From positions 32,710 to 96,709 of the forward strand of contig NZ_JAHLOS010000014.1 of the NCBI RefSeq assembly GCF_018917525.1: DNA of 64,000 nt, in the 5' to 3' direction. A model generated the notes under the pieces. It was not told the DNA's origin. It ran no database searches and was given only the letters and a program-made list of their open reading frames with translations. The translations under genes were made by a program, and so were the position numbers. Positions 9,103 through 17,885 of this stretch are shown here, one piece after another. Every line of letters starts with the position of its first letter. Position 1 is the first letter of the stretch. Origin of the DNA: Enterococcus raffinosus (GTDB taxonomy: Bacteria > Bacillota > Bacilli > Lactobacillales > Enterococcaceae).

Positions 9103-9957
9103 GTGAAGATCCAAAAAAGTTTCGCACAGGAAGTTGGTACACTGTATTTAGTTCCGACACCCATCGGTAATTTGGAGGATATGACTTTCCGTGCGGTCAA
9201 GACACTACAATCCGTTGATTTGATCGCCAGTGAGGATACAAGGAATACTCAGAAGCTGCTGAATCACTTTGAGGTGAAGGTTCCACAAAAGAGCCTACAT
9301 GAACATAACTATAACGAAAGAATCCCTGAGTTATTGGACTTTTTAAAAAAGGGTCAATCAATTGCTCAGGTCAGCGATGCTGGAATGCCTTCAATCAGTG
9401 ATCCGGGACATGAGTTAGTCGTAGCTTGTATAGAAGAGGATATTCCAGTGGTTGCCTTACCAGGAGCCACTGCCGGCATGACAGCTCTGATTGCGTCTGG
9501 ATTGTTGCCTCAACCCTTTTATTTTTATGGATTTTTACAACGAAAGAAAAGTACTCAGAAGAAAGAATTAGAAGAGTTGAAAAATCAGACAGCAACATTG
9601 ATTTTCTATGAATCGCCTCATCGTGTAAAAGAAACACTCAAAAATATTTCTGAAATTCTTGGCAACCGTGATGTGGTGATTTGTCGGGAATTAACTAAAC
9701 TTTATGAGGAGTACCTGCGAGGGACGGCAACGGAATTAATGGAGTATCTATCAGAGCATTCCTTAAAAGGAGAGTGCTGCTTGTTAGTTTCTGGTACAAC
9801 AGAGGTAGTGGAAGAGGAAGTATTCGAGGGAACGTTGAAAGAACAGGTTGAAGCATTGGTTGAAGAAGGACAGCTTGCTAAAGAAGCGATCAAGTCGGTA
9901 GCCAAACGACATGGATTGAAGAAACAAGATGTTTACAGAGAATACCACGAGCTATAA
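9103..9957 (+). CDS. rsmI: 16S rRNA (cytidine-1402 2'-O) methyltransferase
   Basis: SAM-dependent methyltransferase of the tetrapyrrole-methylase fold acting on 16S rRNA C1402. Seen: GTLYLVPTPIGNLEDMTFRAV, SEDTRNTQKLLNHF, AQVSDAGMPSISDPGHELV, ALPGATAGMTALIASGL, IFYESPHRV. An ATG at 9097 is in frame but lies one base from the AGGAG at 9091-9095; the GTG at 9103 has seven-base spacing and is the better start (284 residues). The short gene-poor stretch upstream carries no other gene. Confidence 0.93.
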   Translation: MKIQKSFAQEVGTLYLVPTPIGNLEDMTFRAVKTLQSVDLIASEDTRNTQKLLNHFEVKVPQKSLHEHNYNERIPELLDFLKKGQSIAQVSDAGMPSISDPGHELVVACIEEDIPVVALPGATAGMTALIASGLLPQPFYFYGFLQRKKSTQKKELEELKNQTATLIFYESPHRVKETLKNISEILGNRDVVICRELTKLYEEYLRGTATELMEYLSEHSLKGECCLLVSGTTEVVEEEVFEGTLKEQVEALVEEGQLAKEAIKSVAKRHGLKKQDVYREYHEL

Positions 9958-9985
9958 GAGCAGGATTACATTCCTGCTCTTTTTA
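9957..9985 (+). terminator. Intrinsic terminator after rsmI
   Basis: Perfect 9-bp stem AGAGCAGGA/TCCTGCTCT (9957-9965, 9972-9980) with a T5 run, directly at the stop codon. Confidence 0.85.
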
Positions 9986-10108
9986 TGTGAGTTTTTCTAA
10001 CATAGAAAGTGATTAAATTAGAAAAATATGAAAAAAATGAGTGGAAACTCTTTTTTTATTCGAAAATGATGTTAGAATACTTAACATAAAAAGAAATGGA
10101 GTGGTTTG

Positions 10109-11323
10109 ATGGCAGCGAATATTGCATTTATTTTGATTTGTTCAGGATTAGTTTTTCTCATGACACCCGCATTAGCATTTTTCTATGGTGGGTTAGAACG
10201 ACGGAAAAATATTTTGAACACGATGATGATGGTTATTTGTACAATGGGATTAGCATCCTTGATCTGGATAGTGTTTGGCTACTCGCTATCTTTCAGTGGT
10301 GGTGGAGACTTTATCGGGAATTTGGACAAAGTACTTTTTAACGGTGTCTCTATGACTAAAGGTGATGGAATTCCAGAAGGATTATTCGCTTTCTTTCAAA
10401 TGATGTTTGCTTTGATTACGACAGCGATTTTAACAGGATCAGTTGCTGGACGGATGCGGTTTTCTGCGATTTTTCTATTTATCGCGATTTGGTTGGTCGT
10501 CGTTTACTTCCCAATGGCGCATATGGTTTGGGGCGGCGGCTTCCTCGATAAGATCGGCTCAATCGATTTCGCCGGCGGAAATGTTGTACACATTAGTTCA
10601 GGAATCTCGGGGTTGGTTTTAGCAATCGTATTAGGTCGTCGTCGCGAGTATCATCTTGGTGACTATCGACCACATAATGTTCCTTTTGTTGTTTTGGGAA
10701 CAGGCCTTTTATGGTTTGGCTGGTTTGGATTTAATGGCGGGTCAGCGTTAGCGGCGGATGGCTTGGCGATTCATGCAATAATTACTACAAATACAGCGGC
10801 CGCCTGTGCAATGTTGTCTTGGATGTTGATTGAGAAAGTTTTAAATGGCAAACCAACTGTTGTTGGCGCATGTACAGGTGCTGTTGTAGGTTTAGTCGCC
10901 ATTACACCTGGGGCTGGATTTGTTTCGATTTGGTCTAGTCTGTTAATTGGTGCTTTGGTAAGTCCATTTTGTTTCTTCTTCATTTCAGTCATTAAGCAAA
11001 AGCTTGGGTTTGATGATGCTTTGGATGCTTTCGGTTGTCATGGTGTCGGTGGAATTTTTGGCGGAATCGTAACAGGGATTTTCGCTGATCCTTCTGTGGG
11101 AGGAAGAGTCGGGCTAATTTATGGCGAGACTCATTTATTCATCGCACAAATTGAAAGTGTGCTGTTTACGCTAGTATTTGCTGGAGCAGCAAGCTACTTG
11201 ATTATTTCATTAATTAGAGCATTTATGCCTATTCGAGTATCACAACAGGAAGAAGCATTGGGGCTGGATAAAATCGAGCATGATGAAAATGCATATCCGA
11301 CATTTATGGGAATGGATTCTTAA
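10109..11323 (+). CDS. amtB: Ammonium transporter
   Basis: A 404-residue Amt/MEP/Rh channel, about eleven membrane helices. Family signatures: DFAGGNVVHISSGISGL with the first pore histidine, GTGLLWFGWFGFNGGSAL, and DAFGCHGVGGIFGGIVTGIFA with the second pore histidine. Start ATG at 10109 (a TTG just before it also fits the frame). Followed after 21 bases by glnK, the standard amtB-glnK pair in which the PII protein blocks the channel when nitrogen is ample. Regulatory sites such as GlnR boxes were not clearly visible upstream. Confidence 0.95.
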   Translation: MAANIAFILICSGLVFLMTPALAFFYGGLERRKNILNTMMMVICTMGLASLIWIVFGYSLSFSGGGDFIGNLDKVLFNGVSMTKGDGIPEGLFAFFQMMFALITTAILTGSVAGRMRFSAIFLFIAIWLVVVYFPMAHMVWGGGFLDKIGSIDFAGGNVVHISSGISGLVLAIVLGRRREYHLGDYRPHNVPFVVLGTGLLWFGWFGFNGGSALAADGLAIHAIITTNTAAACAMLSWMLIEKVLNGKPTVVGACTGAVVGLVAITPGAGFVSIWSSLLIGALVSPFCFFFISVIKQKLGFDDALDAFGCHGVGGIFGGIVTGIFADPSVGGRVGLIYGETHLFIAQIESVLFTLVFAGAASYLIISLIRAFMPIRVSQQEEALGLDKIEHDENAYPTFMGMDS

Positions 11324-11344
11324 AAATAGCCTGAGGAGGACGCA

Positions 11345-11689
11345 ATGAAAAAAGTCGAAGCGATTATTAGACAAGAAAAATTAGAGACGATCAAAGCAGC
11401 GCTTGATCAAGAAATAGAAGTGAACGGGATGACAGTCAGTCAAGTATTAGGCTGTGGGCTTCAAAAGGGTCAAAAAAGTCATGTTCGCGGTCAGGAAGTT
11501 ATTACCACATTGTTACCTAAAGTGTCGGTGAGTTTCATCTTAGCGGATGAAGATGTCGAGCGAGTGATTGACTTGATTTTAGAAATGTGTCAATCGGAGG
11601 AATGCGGAACAGGTAAAATATTTGTTTATCCGATTGAAGAAGCAATTCGTATTCGTACACGCGAAACAGGCAAAGCAGCGATTCAATAA
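11345..11689 (+). CDS. glnK: PII nitrogen regulatory protein
   Basis: A 114-residue PII protein that senses 2-oxoglutarate/ATP and binds AmtB. Recognisable: KKVEAIIRQEKLETIKAAL at the start, the T-loop region GCGLQKGQKSHVRGQEV, LLPKVSVSFI, and GTGKIFVYPIEEAIRIRTRE. The two T-loop tyrosines of E. coli GlnK (Tyr46, Tyr51) are both valine here (residues 47 and 52), so uridylylation is not possible; regulation would rest on ligand binding. Ribosome site GAGGAGG before the ATG. Confidence 0.93.
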   Translation: MKKVEAIIRQEKLETIKAALDQEIEVNGMTVSQVLGCGLQKGQKSHVRGQEVITTLLPKVSVSFILADEDVERVIDLILEMCQSEECGTGKIFVYPIEEAIRIRTRETGKAAIQ

Positions 11690-11691
11690 TA

Positions 11692-11736
11692 AAACACCTG
11701 TCTAAGAATTTGGTTCTTTCTTAGACAGGTGTTTTT
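11692..11736. terminator. Bidirectional terminator between glnK and the PH/SHOCT gene
   Basis: A 17-bp stem (11692-11708 with 11718-11734) flanked by A-rich and T-rich sides, able to serve both converging genes. Confidence 0.9.
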
Positions 11737-12274
11737 AATTAAGAATATCTTCCTTAATTTTTGTAAATTCTGCTTCTGTTAAAATTCCTTGATCCAGTAG
11801 TTCCTTCATCTTTAGAAGTTGTTCGGCTTTGCTTAATTGATTCTCAGAGTTATTTTCTTTAGTGACGAGTTGAATATTTTCCTTTAATTGTGTCAGTACT
11901 TTTGGAGCCTCTTCTTCTGTTAGGACAATTTTAATTGTTCCTTCCAAAGAAGTAACTTCTAATATATCTAAGCTGGTTTCTTTTGTTAATCGAAGATCTT
12001 GGAGATTTGTTAAAGGGATGACTTTGAAATCATCACCGATGAACTTCTTTTGCCCTAATATAAAACGTTGATCAGTCAAGGCGTATGCATAAAAACCATC
12101 ATTCTTTGTAGCAGATGTTCGATTGTGCAGTCCGATAAAGCAAATTAGTACTTCTTCATTCGGCCTAAGCTGCTTTTCTAAGACAGAAAAAAGTCTGACA
12201 CTCCATTGACGATCAGAACCAGAGAAAAATCCGGTATCTTGACAGAATTGGTACATTTCCTCGGCAGTTTTCAT
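11735..12274 (-). CDS. PH-like domain protein with C-terminal SHOCT motif
   Basis: A 179-residue soluble protein. Residues about 25-120 look like a bacterial PH domain (FIGLHNRTSATKNDGFYAYALTDQRFILGQKKF... IPLTNLQDLRL), and the end (LLKMKELLDQGILTEAEFTKIKEDIL) is a SHOCT motif, a short helix pair often joined to membrane or oligomerisation modules. AAGGGGGTGG precedes the ATG. Monocistronic. The cellular role is unknown; I can only say that this domain pair is common in Bacillota. Confidence 0.75.
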   Translation of the reverse strand: MKTAEEMYQFCQDTGFFSGSDRQWSVRLFSVLEKQLRPNEEVLICFIGLHNRTSATKNDGFYAYALTDQRFILGQKKFIGDDFKVIPLTNLQDLRLTKETSLDILEVTSLEGTIKIVLTEEEAPKVLTQLKENIQLVTKENNSENQLSKAEQLLKMKELLDQGILTEAEFTKIKEDILN

Positions 12275-12405
12275 AATCCACCCCCTTGTTTTATTAGTTT
12301 CAGTTTAGCAAAACTTGGAAACGTAAACAAATTATTGTTTAGGTGATTTGTTTGTAGTCGATTTTACAAATGAAGTAGAACTGACAGCTACCTCCAAAAA
12401 AGGTG

Positions 12406-12488
12406 ATCCTTTTTCGAAGCCCGCGAAAAAGGATTAGATTTTCGTCACGCATACGATTCCACTAATCGCGCTAAAGCGCGAAGTGGAA
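12406..12488. other. Two adjacent intergenic stem-loops
   Basis: Stem 1: 12406-12416 with 12424-12434 (11 bp, 7-base loop). Stem 2: 12457-12463 with 12482-12488, capped by 12466-12471 with 12476-12481 (13 bp with a two-base bulge and TAAA loop). Together with the next terminator they form three consecutive hairpins in a 514-bp gap without a convincing gene. Confidence 0.6.
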
Positions 12489-12493
12489 CTCGC

Positions 12494-12524
12494 AAAAAAA
12501 CCACCATAGCCGTCACTATGGTGG
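12494..12524 (-). terminator. Minus-strand intrinsic terminator without an obvious gene
   Basis: Perfect 9-bp stem CCACCATAG/CTATGGTGG (12501-12509, 12516-12524) followed on the minus strand by T7. No convincing minus-strand gene precedes it, so it may end a small RNA started between about 12540 and 12780. Confidence 0.7.
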
Positions 12525-12727
12525 AAATGAAGGTTGTTATTTACTCTTGGTAGGAGTAAGTATGAAAAACCAATTCGGGATAATTGGTATGAGTTCATGA
12601 TAAAGCATTCAATCAATGAAATCATGAATGGCTGTTTGTTAATCGCTAAGAAATGTATTAGAAAAGACTTATGCAAATTACAGTGAAATTTTTATGATTA
12701 TTTCATAATGTAAGGGTTGCGTTTCGT

Positions 12728-12756
12728 TTTAAGGAAATTGAGAGCTATGGTACACT
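12728..12756 (+). promoter_or_regulatory. Promoter of the eRF1-like gene
   Basis: Extended -10 TGG-TACACT (12748-12756) with a weak -35 TTTAAG at 17-base spacing. Confidence 0.5.
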
Positions 12757-12788
12757 TGGGTTGGAAGATTAAATAGGAGGGTACATTT

Positions 12789-13892
12789 ATGGCAAATATC
12801 AGTAAAAAGTTACTAACTGAATTGACTTCAGAAGAAGCAACCGGTCCTTTTATCACATTTATGTTGAATACTCATCATGCGCATCAGGATGTTGAAAAAG
12901 ACCAAATCATGTTTAAAAACTTTGCTAAAGAAGCGAAACGACGCTTTGAGAAGAAGTACACTGATCACAGCTTTGAACCATTCCAAGAAAAAATCGATCA
13001 ATTATTAGCAGATGGAGATTTTTGGCGTAGCGGAACAAAAAGTGTCGCAGTCATCTTGACGGCTGATGAAACGTATATTCATCGCCTAAGTATCGCAGTT
13101 GATGACCAATACTATGTAAGTGAACTGCCTTATTTATTGGCAATCATAAAAAACGCGCAATTTAACTATTCTTACTATTTAATGGCTTTGAATAGAGATT
13201 CTATGAAACTTTATCTTGTTCGCAACAAAGAAATCGAAATGATTGAGCTTCCAGAAGGTGCACCAAAAGATATCGAAACGGCCTTAGGCGACGAATTGAC
13301 CGGAGGTAATCTAAGCGTTTCATCAAGAGGTGGAGAAGTCGGCAGTGTTCACGGTGTCAGCACAAAGGATGAGGAAGTCGAGATCGATTGGGTGAATTAT
13401 TATCAAGCGGTTGATAACTTTCTGAAGGAACTGAATAACCCAGAACAATTGCCTGTGTATCTTTTTGCTTTGCCAGAAAATCAATCACAATTCAAAAAGA
13501 TTGCGAAAAATCCTTATTACTCAGACAAAGCCGCAATCAGCGGGTCTCCTGCACAAATGAATATCAATGATATCAAAAAGGAAACGCAGAAAATAGCGGA
13601 TCAGCTAGCAGAAGTGGAAACACAAACGTATCAAAAATTGATCAATCGCAAGTTTATTGATCAATTAGTGGATATTGTTCCTGCTGCGAAAGAAGGGAAA
13701 GTATCGCAGCTATTTATTGCGACAGCTAATCTTGTCGATGGTTTTGGCGAAGATCCGGATGTAGAATACGACCGTCGTCAAGTGTTGAATGAAATTGCTG
13801 ACGATGTTATCAAAAATGGCGGACAGGTCTTTGTTCTAGACCAAAAGGATGCACCGGATGAGAAAAGCTTATTGGCTATCCTACGCTATTAG
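12789..13892 (+). CDS. eRF1-like protein, probably of the baeRF group
   Basis: A 367-residue soluble protein resembling the bacterial archaeo-eukaryotic release-factor-like (baeRF) families: an N-terminal domain with FITFMLNTHHAH, a middle domain (SVAVILTADETYIHRLSIAVDDQYYV, YYLMALNRDSMKLYLVRNKEIEMIELPE) and a C-terminal domain with a long helix and VSQLFIATANLVDGFG ... GGQVFVLDQKDAPDEKSLLAILRY. The ending is typical of eRF1-domain-3-like proteins. Such proteins are suspected to act on stalled ribosomes or in stress, but no activity is established. GGAGGGT precedes the ATG. Single gene with its own promoter. Confidence 0.65.
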   Translation: MANISKKLLTELTSEEATGPFITFMLNTHHAHQDVEKDQIMFKNFAKEAKRRFEKKYTDHSFEPFQEKIDQLLADGDFWRSGTKSVAVILTADETYIHRLSIAVDDQYYVSELPYLLAIIKNAQFNYSYYLMALNRDSMKLYLVRNKEIEMIELPEGAPKDIETALGDELTGGNLSVSSRGGEVGSVHGVSTKDEEVEIDWVNYYQAVDNFLKELNNPEQLPVYLFALPENQSQFKKIAKNPYYSDKAAISGSPAQMNINDIKKETQKIADQLAEVETQTYQKLINRKFIDQLVDIVPAAKEGKVSQLFIATANLVDGFGEDPDVEYDRRQVLNEIADDVIKNGGQVFVLDQKDAPDEKSLLAILRY

Positions 13893-13931
13893 AGGAGAAA
13901 TGTTTCAATTATATTAAGAAAAAAATTTTTG

Positions 13932-13954
13932 AGCGATAACCTAGTGTTATCGCT
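13932..13954. terminator. Hairpin between the eRF1-like gene and csp
   Basis: Perfect 9-bp stem AGCGATAAC/GTTATCGCT with a five-base loop. The T-run is weak (TTTATCT), so termination efficiency is uncertain. Confidence 0.5.
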
Positions 13955-13964
13955 TTATCTATGT

Positions 13965-14083
13965 TATACTTCTAATTGTAGTTTTTGTACGGTAATATTG
14001 GCAAGTTTGTTTCAGACAACATCTTTCCTATTTCACCATTCAAGTAATTACAAATTAATTTTTATCCTAGGAGGATGTTTAAC
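13965..14083 (+). promoter_or_regulatory. csp promoter and long 5' untranslated leader
   Basis: TATACT (13965-13970) is the likely -10. The resulting leader of about 105 bases before the ATG is typical of cold-shock mRNAs, whose structured leaders govern translation by temperature. Confidence 0.5.
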
Positions 14084-14284
14084 ATGGAACAAGGTACAGT
14101 AAAATGGTTCAACTCAGAAAAAGGCTACGGATTTATCACTGCTGAAAACGGAAATGACGTATTCGTACATTTCTCAGCTATCCAAGGCGACGGCTTCAAA
14201 ACTTTAGAAGAAGGTCAAGCAGTGACTTTCGACGTTGAAGAAGGCCAACGTGGACCTCAAGCTACAAACGTTAACAAAGCTTAA
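14084..14284 (+). CDS. csp: Cold-shock protein, CspA family
   Basis: A 66-residue cold-shock domain protein with both RNA-binding motifs: KGYGFIT (RNP1) and DVFVHFS (RNP2). Ends [10 protein letters not shown]. The ATG at 14084 has TAGGAGG at nine-base spacing; an in-frame ATG at 14075 directly abuts the ribosome site and was not chosen. It is flanked by a promoter and a strong terminator, so monocistronic. Confidence 0.96.
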   Translation: MEQGTVKWFNSEKGYGFITAENGNDVFVHFSAIQGDGFKTLEEGQAVTFDVEEGQRGPQATNVNKA

Positions 14285-14301
14285 TTTTAGTAGACTTTTA
14301 T

Positions 14302-14332
14302 GCCAGATGCTTATGCATCTGGCTTTTTTTTT
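14302..14332 (+). terminator. Intrinsic terminator after csp
   Basis: Perfect 9-bp stem GCCAGATGC/GCATCTGGC with a TTAT loop and T9. Confidence 0.92.
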
Positions 14333-14419
14333 CGTGATTTTTTATCTCCGCTTTTTGCAAATGAAAGACTTGGTTGTAAGTATAAAAGTGAGTGGAATCG
14401 TTTTAAACAAAGAACTTTC

Positions 14420-14449
14420 TTGTAGAAAGTGGTACTATTCAGATATAAT
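14420..14449 (+). promoter_or_regulatory. Promoter of the dinG-ypmB-aspB-asnS cluster
   Basis: TTGTAG (14420-14425) and TATAAT (14444-14449) at 18-base spacing, about 100 bases before dinG. Confidence 0.6.
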
Positions 14450-14546
14450 GCGTGAGGAAGGTACGAGCAAGCTGGATGTCATAGATATCCGTTGATTACG
14501 TATATTTTTTGTATTTACTCACTAATCCGAGAAAGGAGGGGCGCAG

Positions 14547-17300
14547 GTGAAAAAGAATTATGCAGTTGTTGATATTGAAACGACTGGAACGGACCCTAAG
14601 ACGGATCGAATCATTCAATTCGGTTGTGTACTGATTGAAGAAGGGAAGATCGTCACGCATTTTTCGACCGATATCAATCCGGATCAATCAATTCCAGCGC
14701 AGATTCAGACGTTGACTGGAATCACGAATCAGCGAATTAAAAAGGCCCCTTATTTTGAAGATGTGGCTCAAACGATTACGAACTTATTAGCAGATACGAT
14801 CTTTGTGGCTCACAATATTCATTTTGACTATCCCTTTTTAAGTAATGAATTAGAACGCTGTGGGATGCCGCCGCTGACGATTCCTGGTATTGATACTGTA
14901 GAATTAGCGCAAGTATTCATGCCAACATCTTTAAGTTTTCGCTTAAAGGATTTGGCAGAGGAATTGCATTTGGTTCATGAAAATCCGCATCAGGCGGACA
15001 GCGATGCGGATGTGACAGCGCAATTATTGCTACACTTAGAAGCGAAAATAAAAGAGCTGCCAATCATTACTTTAGAAAAAATAATTGATACTGCTGATCA
15101 GATGGCTTTTCAAACAAAGAAATATTTGGAAAATTGCTTAAGAGAGATGCAGGCCAATCCTAAACCATTATCAAAAGATTTAGCCATTATTCATGGTTTG
15201 GCTTTGCGAAAGAAACAAGTGCCGCTCTTTTCTGAGAATTATTTTGGTACGAAGGCTTATCCACGCTCACGAAAGGCTAAGGAAAAGGTTTATCAAGGAG
15301 AGTTGGATTTTCGAAAAGAACAGGCTCGTTTGATGAACCTGGTGTACGATTTCTTTAATAAAAAGGATGACAAAAATGTTTTGGTGGAGGCAGCAACTGG
15401 AATCGGCAAGACACTGGGCTACTTGTTGCCCATGAGTTTTTTAGCAACACCAGAAAAGCCGATAATTGTTAGTACGGTGTCTTTACTGTTGCAGGAACAG
15501 ATTTTGAATCATGATCTGCCACTGATCAATCGTTTATTGGATCAGCCTTTGCAGGCGGTGGTAATGAAAAGTAGTCGACATTATATTGATTTAGAACGTT
15601 TCTATCAAAGTTTTGAAAAGAAATCAGAGCAAAAGCAATATACCTTTTATCAAATGGCTTTGCTCGTTTGGCTTACCCAGACCGAAACTGGGGATTTTGA
15701 TGAACTGAATATGACCAGTTTAAAGCATCCTTTTTGGCAAGAAGTGGCACATTTAGGAACGCATACATTGAACCCCAATAGTCCCTTTTATGCGGTTGAT
15801 TTTATTCGTCACCGTCAAGAAAAATTGGCTCAAAGTAATCTAATCGTGACAAATCATGCATACTTAGCGCAAGAAGACCAACGAAAAGAGCCTCAGCTGC
15901 CGAAGAGTCCTTATTTGATCATCGATGAGGCACATCATTTGAATCGGGTGTTGGAAAAAGTTACTACCCAGCATTTTAATCTTTTAGCAATTCAACGTAT
16001 GATCACTCATTTGTTCGATAATCAGCAATTTTCTGTTTGGCAGGCACTCGTACAAAAGGATCAACAGACGCAGCATCTACTTGAAATTTTTCAAGATGTC
16101 TTGCAGGAGTTGAACGAGGATTTGACTGATTTTTATCAAATTTTCAAGGACGAATACCCCACAGAAAATGAGCGGTTGATTACTAAAGATATGATCGATC
16201 AGCTTTCTCTAGCTGGAGAACAAGTTTTACAGCGCATCGGTCGTCTTTATCAGGACGCCTTGACACTAGGGGATCAGTTGCAGACGTATTTTACGATGTA
16301 CAAAGAGACGTTTGGTATCAAGGAACAGGCGGAGTGGAGTGACCTCCAATTATTGTTAGAGAATTTGGCTCAGCAACAGCAGGCGTTTGAGACCTTTAGC
16401 GAAAAATGGGACGCTCGCTATATTCATTGGTTTAATGCGAAACGTAAAACCTTCCAAGTACAGGATTTAGATGCTTCATTGATCAGCCAGACAAAATGGT
16501 ATGATCGATATCAACAGATTCTTTATTTAGGTGGTACGCTAAAAATCGGCAGTGATCGTCATTATTTTGCGAAGCGCTGGGGAATTCCATATACTGCATT
16601 GAAAATTATTAGCAGTCCCTATGATTATGCCGAACAAGCGCGTTTGTATTTGCCGACTAACAGTATCAGCATCCAGTCGACCTCGCCTGATCAGTACGCG
16701 AATTACGTAGCGAGCGTCGTATATAAGATGGCAGAAAATCAAAAACGGCCGATCTTGGTTCTGTTTACTTCACACGATATCTTGAATCGTGTTTATCAGC
16801 GTGTGCGTGTGCCTTTACTAAACGAAGGCAGAGAAGTCTTAGCTCAAGGTATCGGCGGCAGTCGTGAAAAATTGCTGAAGCGGTTCTTATTGTCTAAAGA
16901 CGCGTTGCTGTTCGGTGCGGATAGTTTTTGGGAAGGGATAGATTTACCAGGAGATATTTTGCAGATTTTAATCGTAACACGTCTACCATTTGAAAATCCG
17001 CAGCGGCTTCAAGTAAAAGCGCGCAATGATTTTTTAGCATCAGAAGGAATCAATCCCTTTTTCCAAGAAGCGGTTCCTCATGCTGCTCTGAGATTGCGGC
17101 AAGCATTGGGACGCTTGATCCGCTCGGAAAAGGATAAGGGTGTGATGCTGTTATTAGATCAACGCTTTATCACGGCAGGTTATGGAGAAAAATTACGCAA
17201 AGCACTGCCAAAGGAGTTGCCGATCAAACAGTTACCGTTGGAAGAAATCTTACTTGAGACCGACCAATTTTTAAATTCTGACAAAAGTACAGAGAATTAA
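14547..17300 (+). CDS. dinG: DinG-type helicase with N-terminal DnaQ-like exonuclease
   Basis: A 917-residue fusion. Residues 1-170 form a DEDD 3'-5' exonuclease (VDIETTGTDP with D9/E11, FVAHNIHFDYPF, HQADSDADVTA). The rest is an XPD/DinG superfamily 2 helicase: Walker A EAATGIGKTLGYLLP (about 280), VSTVSLLLQEQ, NHAYLAQED, DEAHHLNRVLE, ADSFWEGIDLPG, and motif VI-like RLRQALGRLIRSEKDKG. The cysteines that hold the Fe-S cluster in E. coli DinG are not evident, as expected for Gram-positive DinG, in which the enzyme acts as a nuclease. GTG start after GAAAGGAGGGG. Confidence 0.93.
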   Translation: MKKNYAVVDIETTGTDPKTDRIIQFGCVLIEEGKIVTHFSTDINPDQSIPAQIQTLTGITNQRIKKAPYFEDVAQTITNLLADTIFVAHNIHFDYPFLSNELERCGMPPLTIPGIDTVELAQVFMPTSLSFRLKDLAEELHLVHENPHQADSDADVTAQLLLHLEAKIKELPIITLEKIIDTADQMAFQTKKYLENCLREMQANPKPLSKDLAIIHGLALRKKQVPLFSENYFGTKAYPRSRKAKEKVYQGELDFRKEQARLMNLVYDFFNKKDDKNVLVEAATGIGKTLGYLLPMSFLATPEKPIIVSTVSLLLQEQILNHDLPLINRLLDQPLQAVVMKSSRHYIDLERFYQSFEKKSEQKQYTFYQMALLVWLTQTETGDFDELNMTSLKHPFWQEVAHLGTHTLNPNSPFYAVDFIRHRQEKLAQSNLIVTNHAYLAQEDQRKEPQLPKSPYLIIDEAHHLNRVLEKVTTQHFNLLAIQRMITHLFDNQQFSVWQALVQKDQQTQHLLEIFQDVLQELNEDLTDFYQIFKDEYPTENERLITKDMIDQLSLAGEQVLQRIGRLYQDALTLGDQLQTYFTMYKETFGIKEQAEWSDLQLLLENLAQQQQAFETFSEKWDARYIHWFNAKRKTFQVQDLDASLISQTKWYDRYQQILYLGGTLKIGSDRHYFAKRWGIPYTALKIISSPYDYAEQARLYLPTNSISIQSTSPDQYANYVASVVYKMAENQKRPILVLFTSHDILNRVYQRVRVPLLNEGREVLAQGIGGSREKLLKRFLLSKDALLFGADSFWEGIDLPGDILQILIVTRLPFENPQRLQVKARNDFLASEGINPFFQEAVPHAALRLRQALGRLIRSEKDKGVMLLLDQRFITAGYGEKLRKALPKELPIKQLPLEEILLETDQFLNSDKSTEN

Positions 17301-17319
17301 TGAGGCGAAGCTCTTCTTT

Positions 17320-17328
17320 TGGTATAAT
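17320..17328 (+). promoter_or_regulatory. Extended -10 promoter before ypmB
   Basis: TGG-TATAAT at 17320-17328, about 25 bases before the gene; a -35 is not evident. Confidence 0.5.
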
Positions 17329-17354
17329 GTAGCTTGTCTGAGAGGAGTATGATT

Positions 17355-17858
17355 TTGGATACGAATAGTGCAGGACAACAGCGACTCAATCGTTGGCTGT
17401 TAGGAATCGTGACTTTTTTACTGATCATTATCGTGGCGGCGATCATGATTTTCATTCGTTCAAATCGTCCGATGCAGCAAGCCAAAAGAGAAGCTGTTCA
17501 AATGGCAGAAAAATATGCCGATTTAAAAACGGTAGATCAATTCTATTGGTTTAACCGTGACAAAACGTATTTCACCGTCACTGGTGAAAGCAACTCTGGA
17601 GAAGCGATTATTGTGATCGTTCCAGAATCGGGGGAGAAAATCCGCGTTCTTAATCAAAAGGATGGTCTGACAGAGCAGCAAGCTGAAAAACGGTTTGAAA
17701 GTGCTCACCCAGAGCTAATCTTTGAAAAGGCTAATCTGGGAATCTATCGCGATCAGACTGCTTGGGAGATTACTGCGAAAGACGAACAGGGCGCGATTTA
17801 TTATTACTTGCTGGCATTTAATGACGGCAAGACGATCAAAGAGATAAAAAAAATATAA
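17355..17858 (+). CDS. ypmB: Membrane-anchored DUF5590 protein (YpmB-like)
   Basis: About 167 residues: a short cytosolic N-terminus, one membrane helix (LLGIVTFLLIIIVAAIMIFI, about residues 16-35) and an extracytoplasmic part with two PepSY-like halves. Its place between dinG and aspB is conserved in Bacillus (ypmB). Start choice: GAGGAG at 17342-17347 leaves only one base to the ATG at 17349 but seven bases to the in-frame TTG at 17355, so I prefer TTG; starting at 17349 would add two residues. Function unknown. Confidence 0.8.
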   Translation: MDTNSAGQQRLNRWLLGIVTFLLIIIVAAIMIFIRSNRPMQQAKREAVQMAEKYADLKTVDQFYWFNRDKTYFTVTGESNSGEAIIVIVPESGEKIRVLNQKDGLTEQQAEKRFESAHPELIFEKANLGIYRDQTAWEITAKDEQGAIYYYLLAFNDGKTIKEIKKI

Positions 17859-17885
17859 AAAATCTTGGTAAGGGAGTTATCAGTT

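Noticed and set aside
12562..12600. Twelve-codon ORF (MKNQFGIIGMSS) with a fair ribosome site
   Set aside because: Too short and without a linked gene or attenuator; could be chance.
12434..12676. Minus-strand 80-residue ORF
   Set aside because: It runs through a terminator hairpin and two stem-loops, lacks a ribosome site and has no recognisable protein features.
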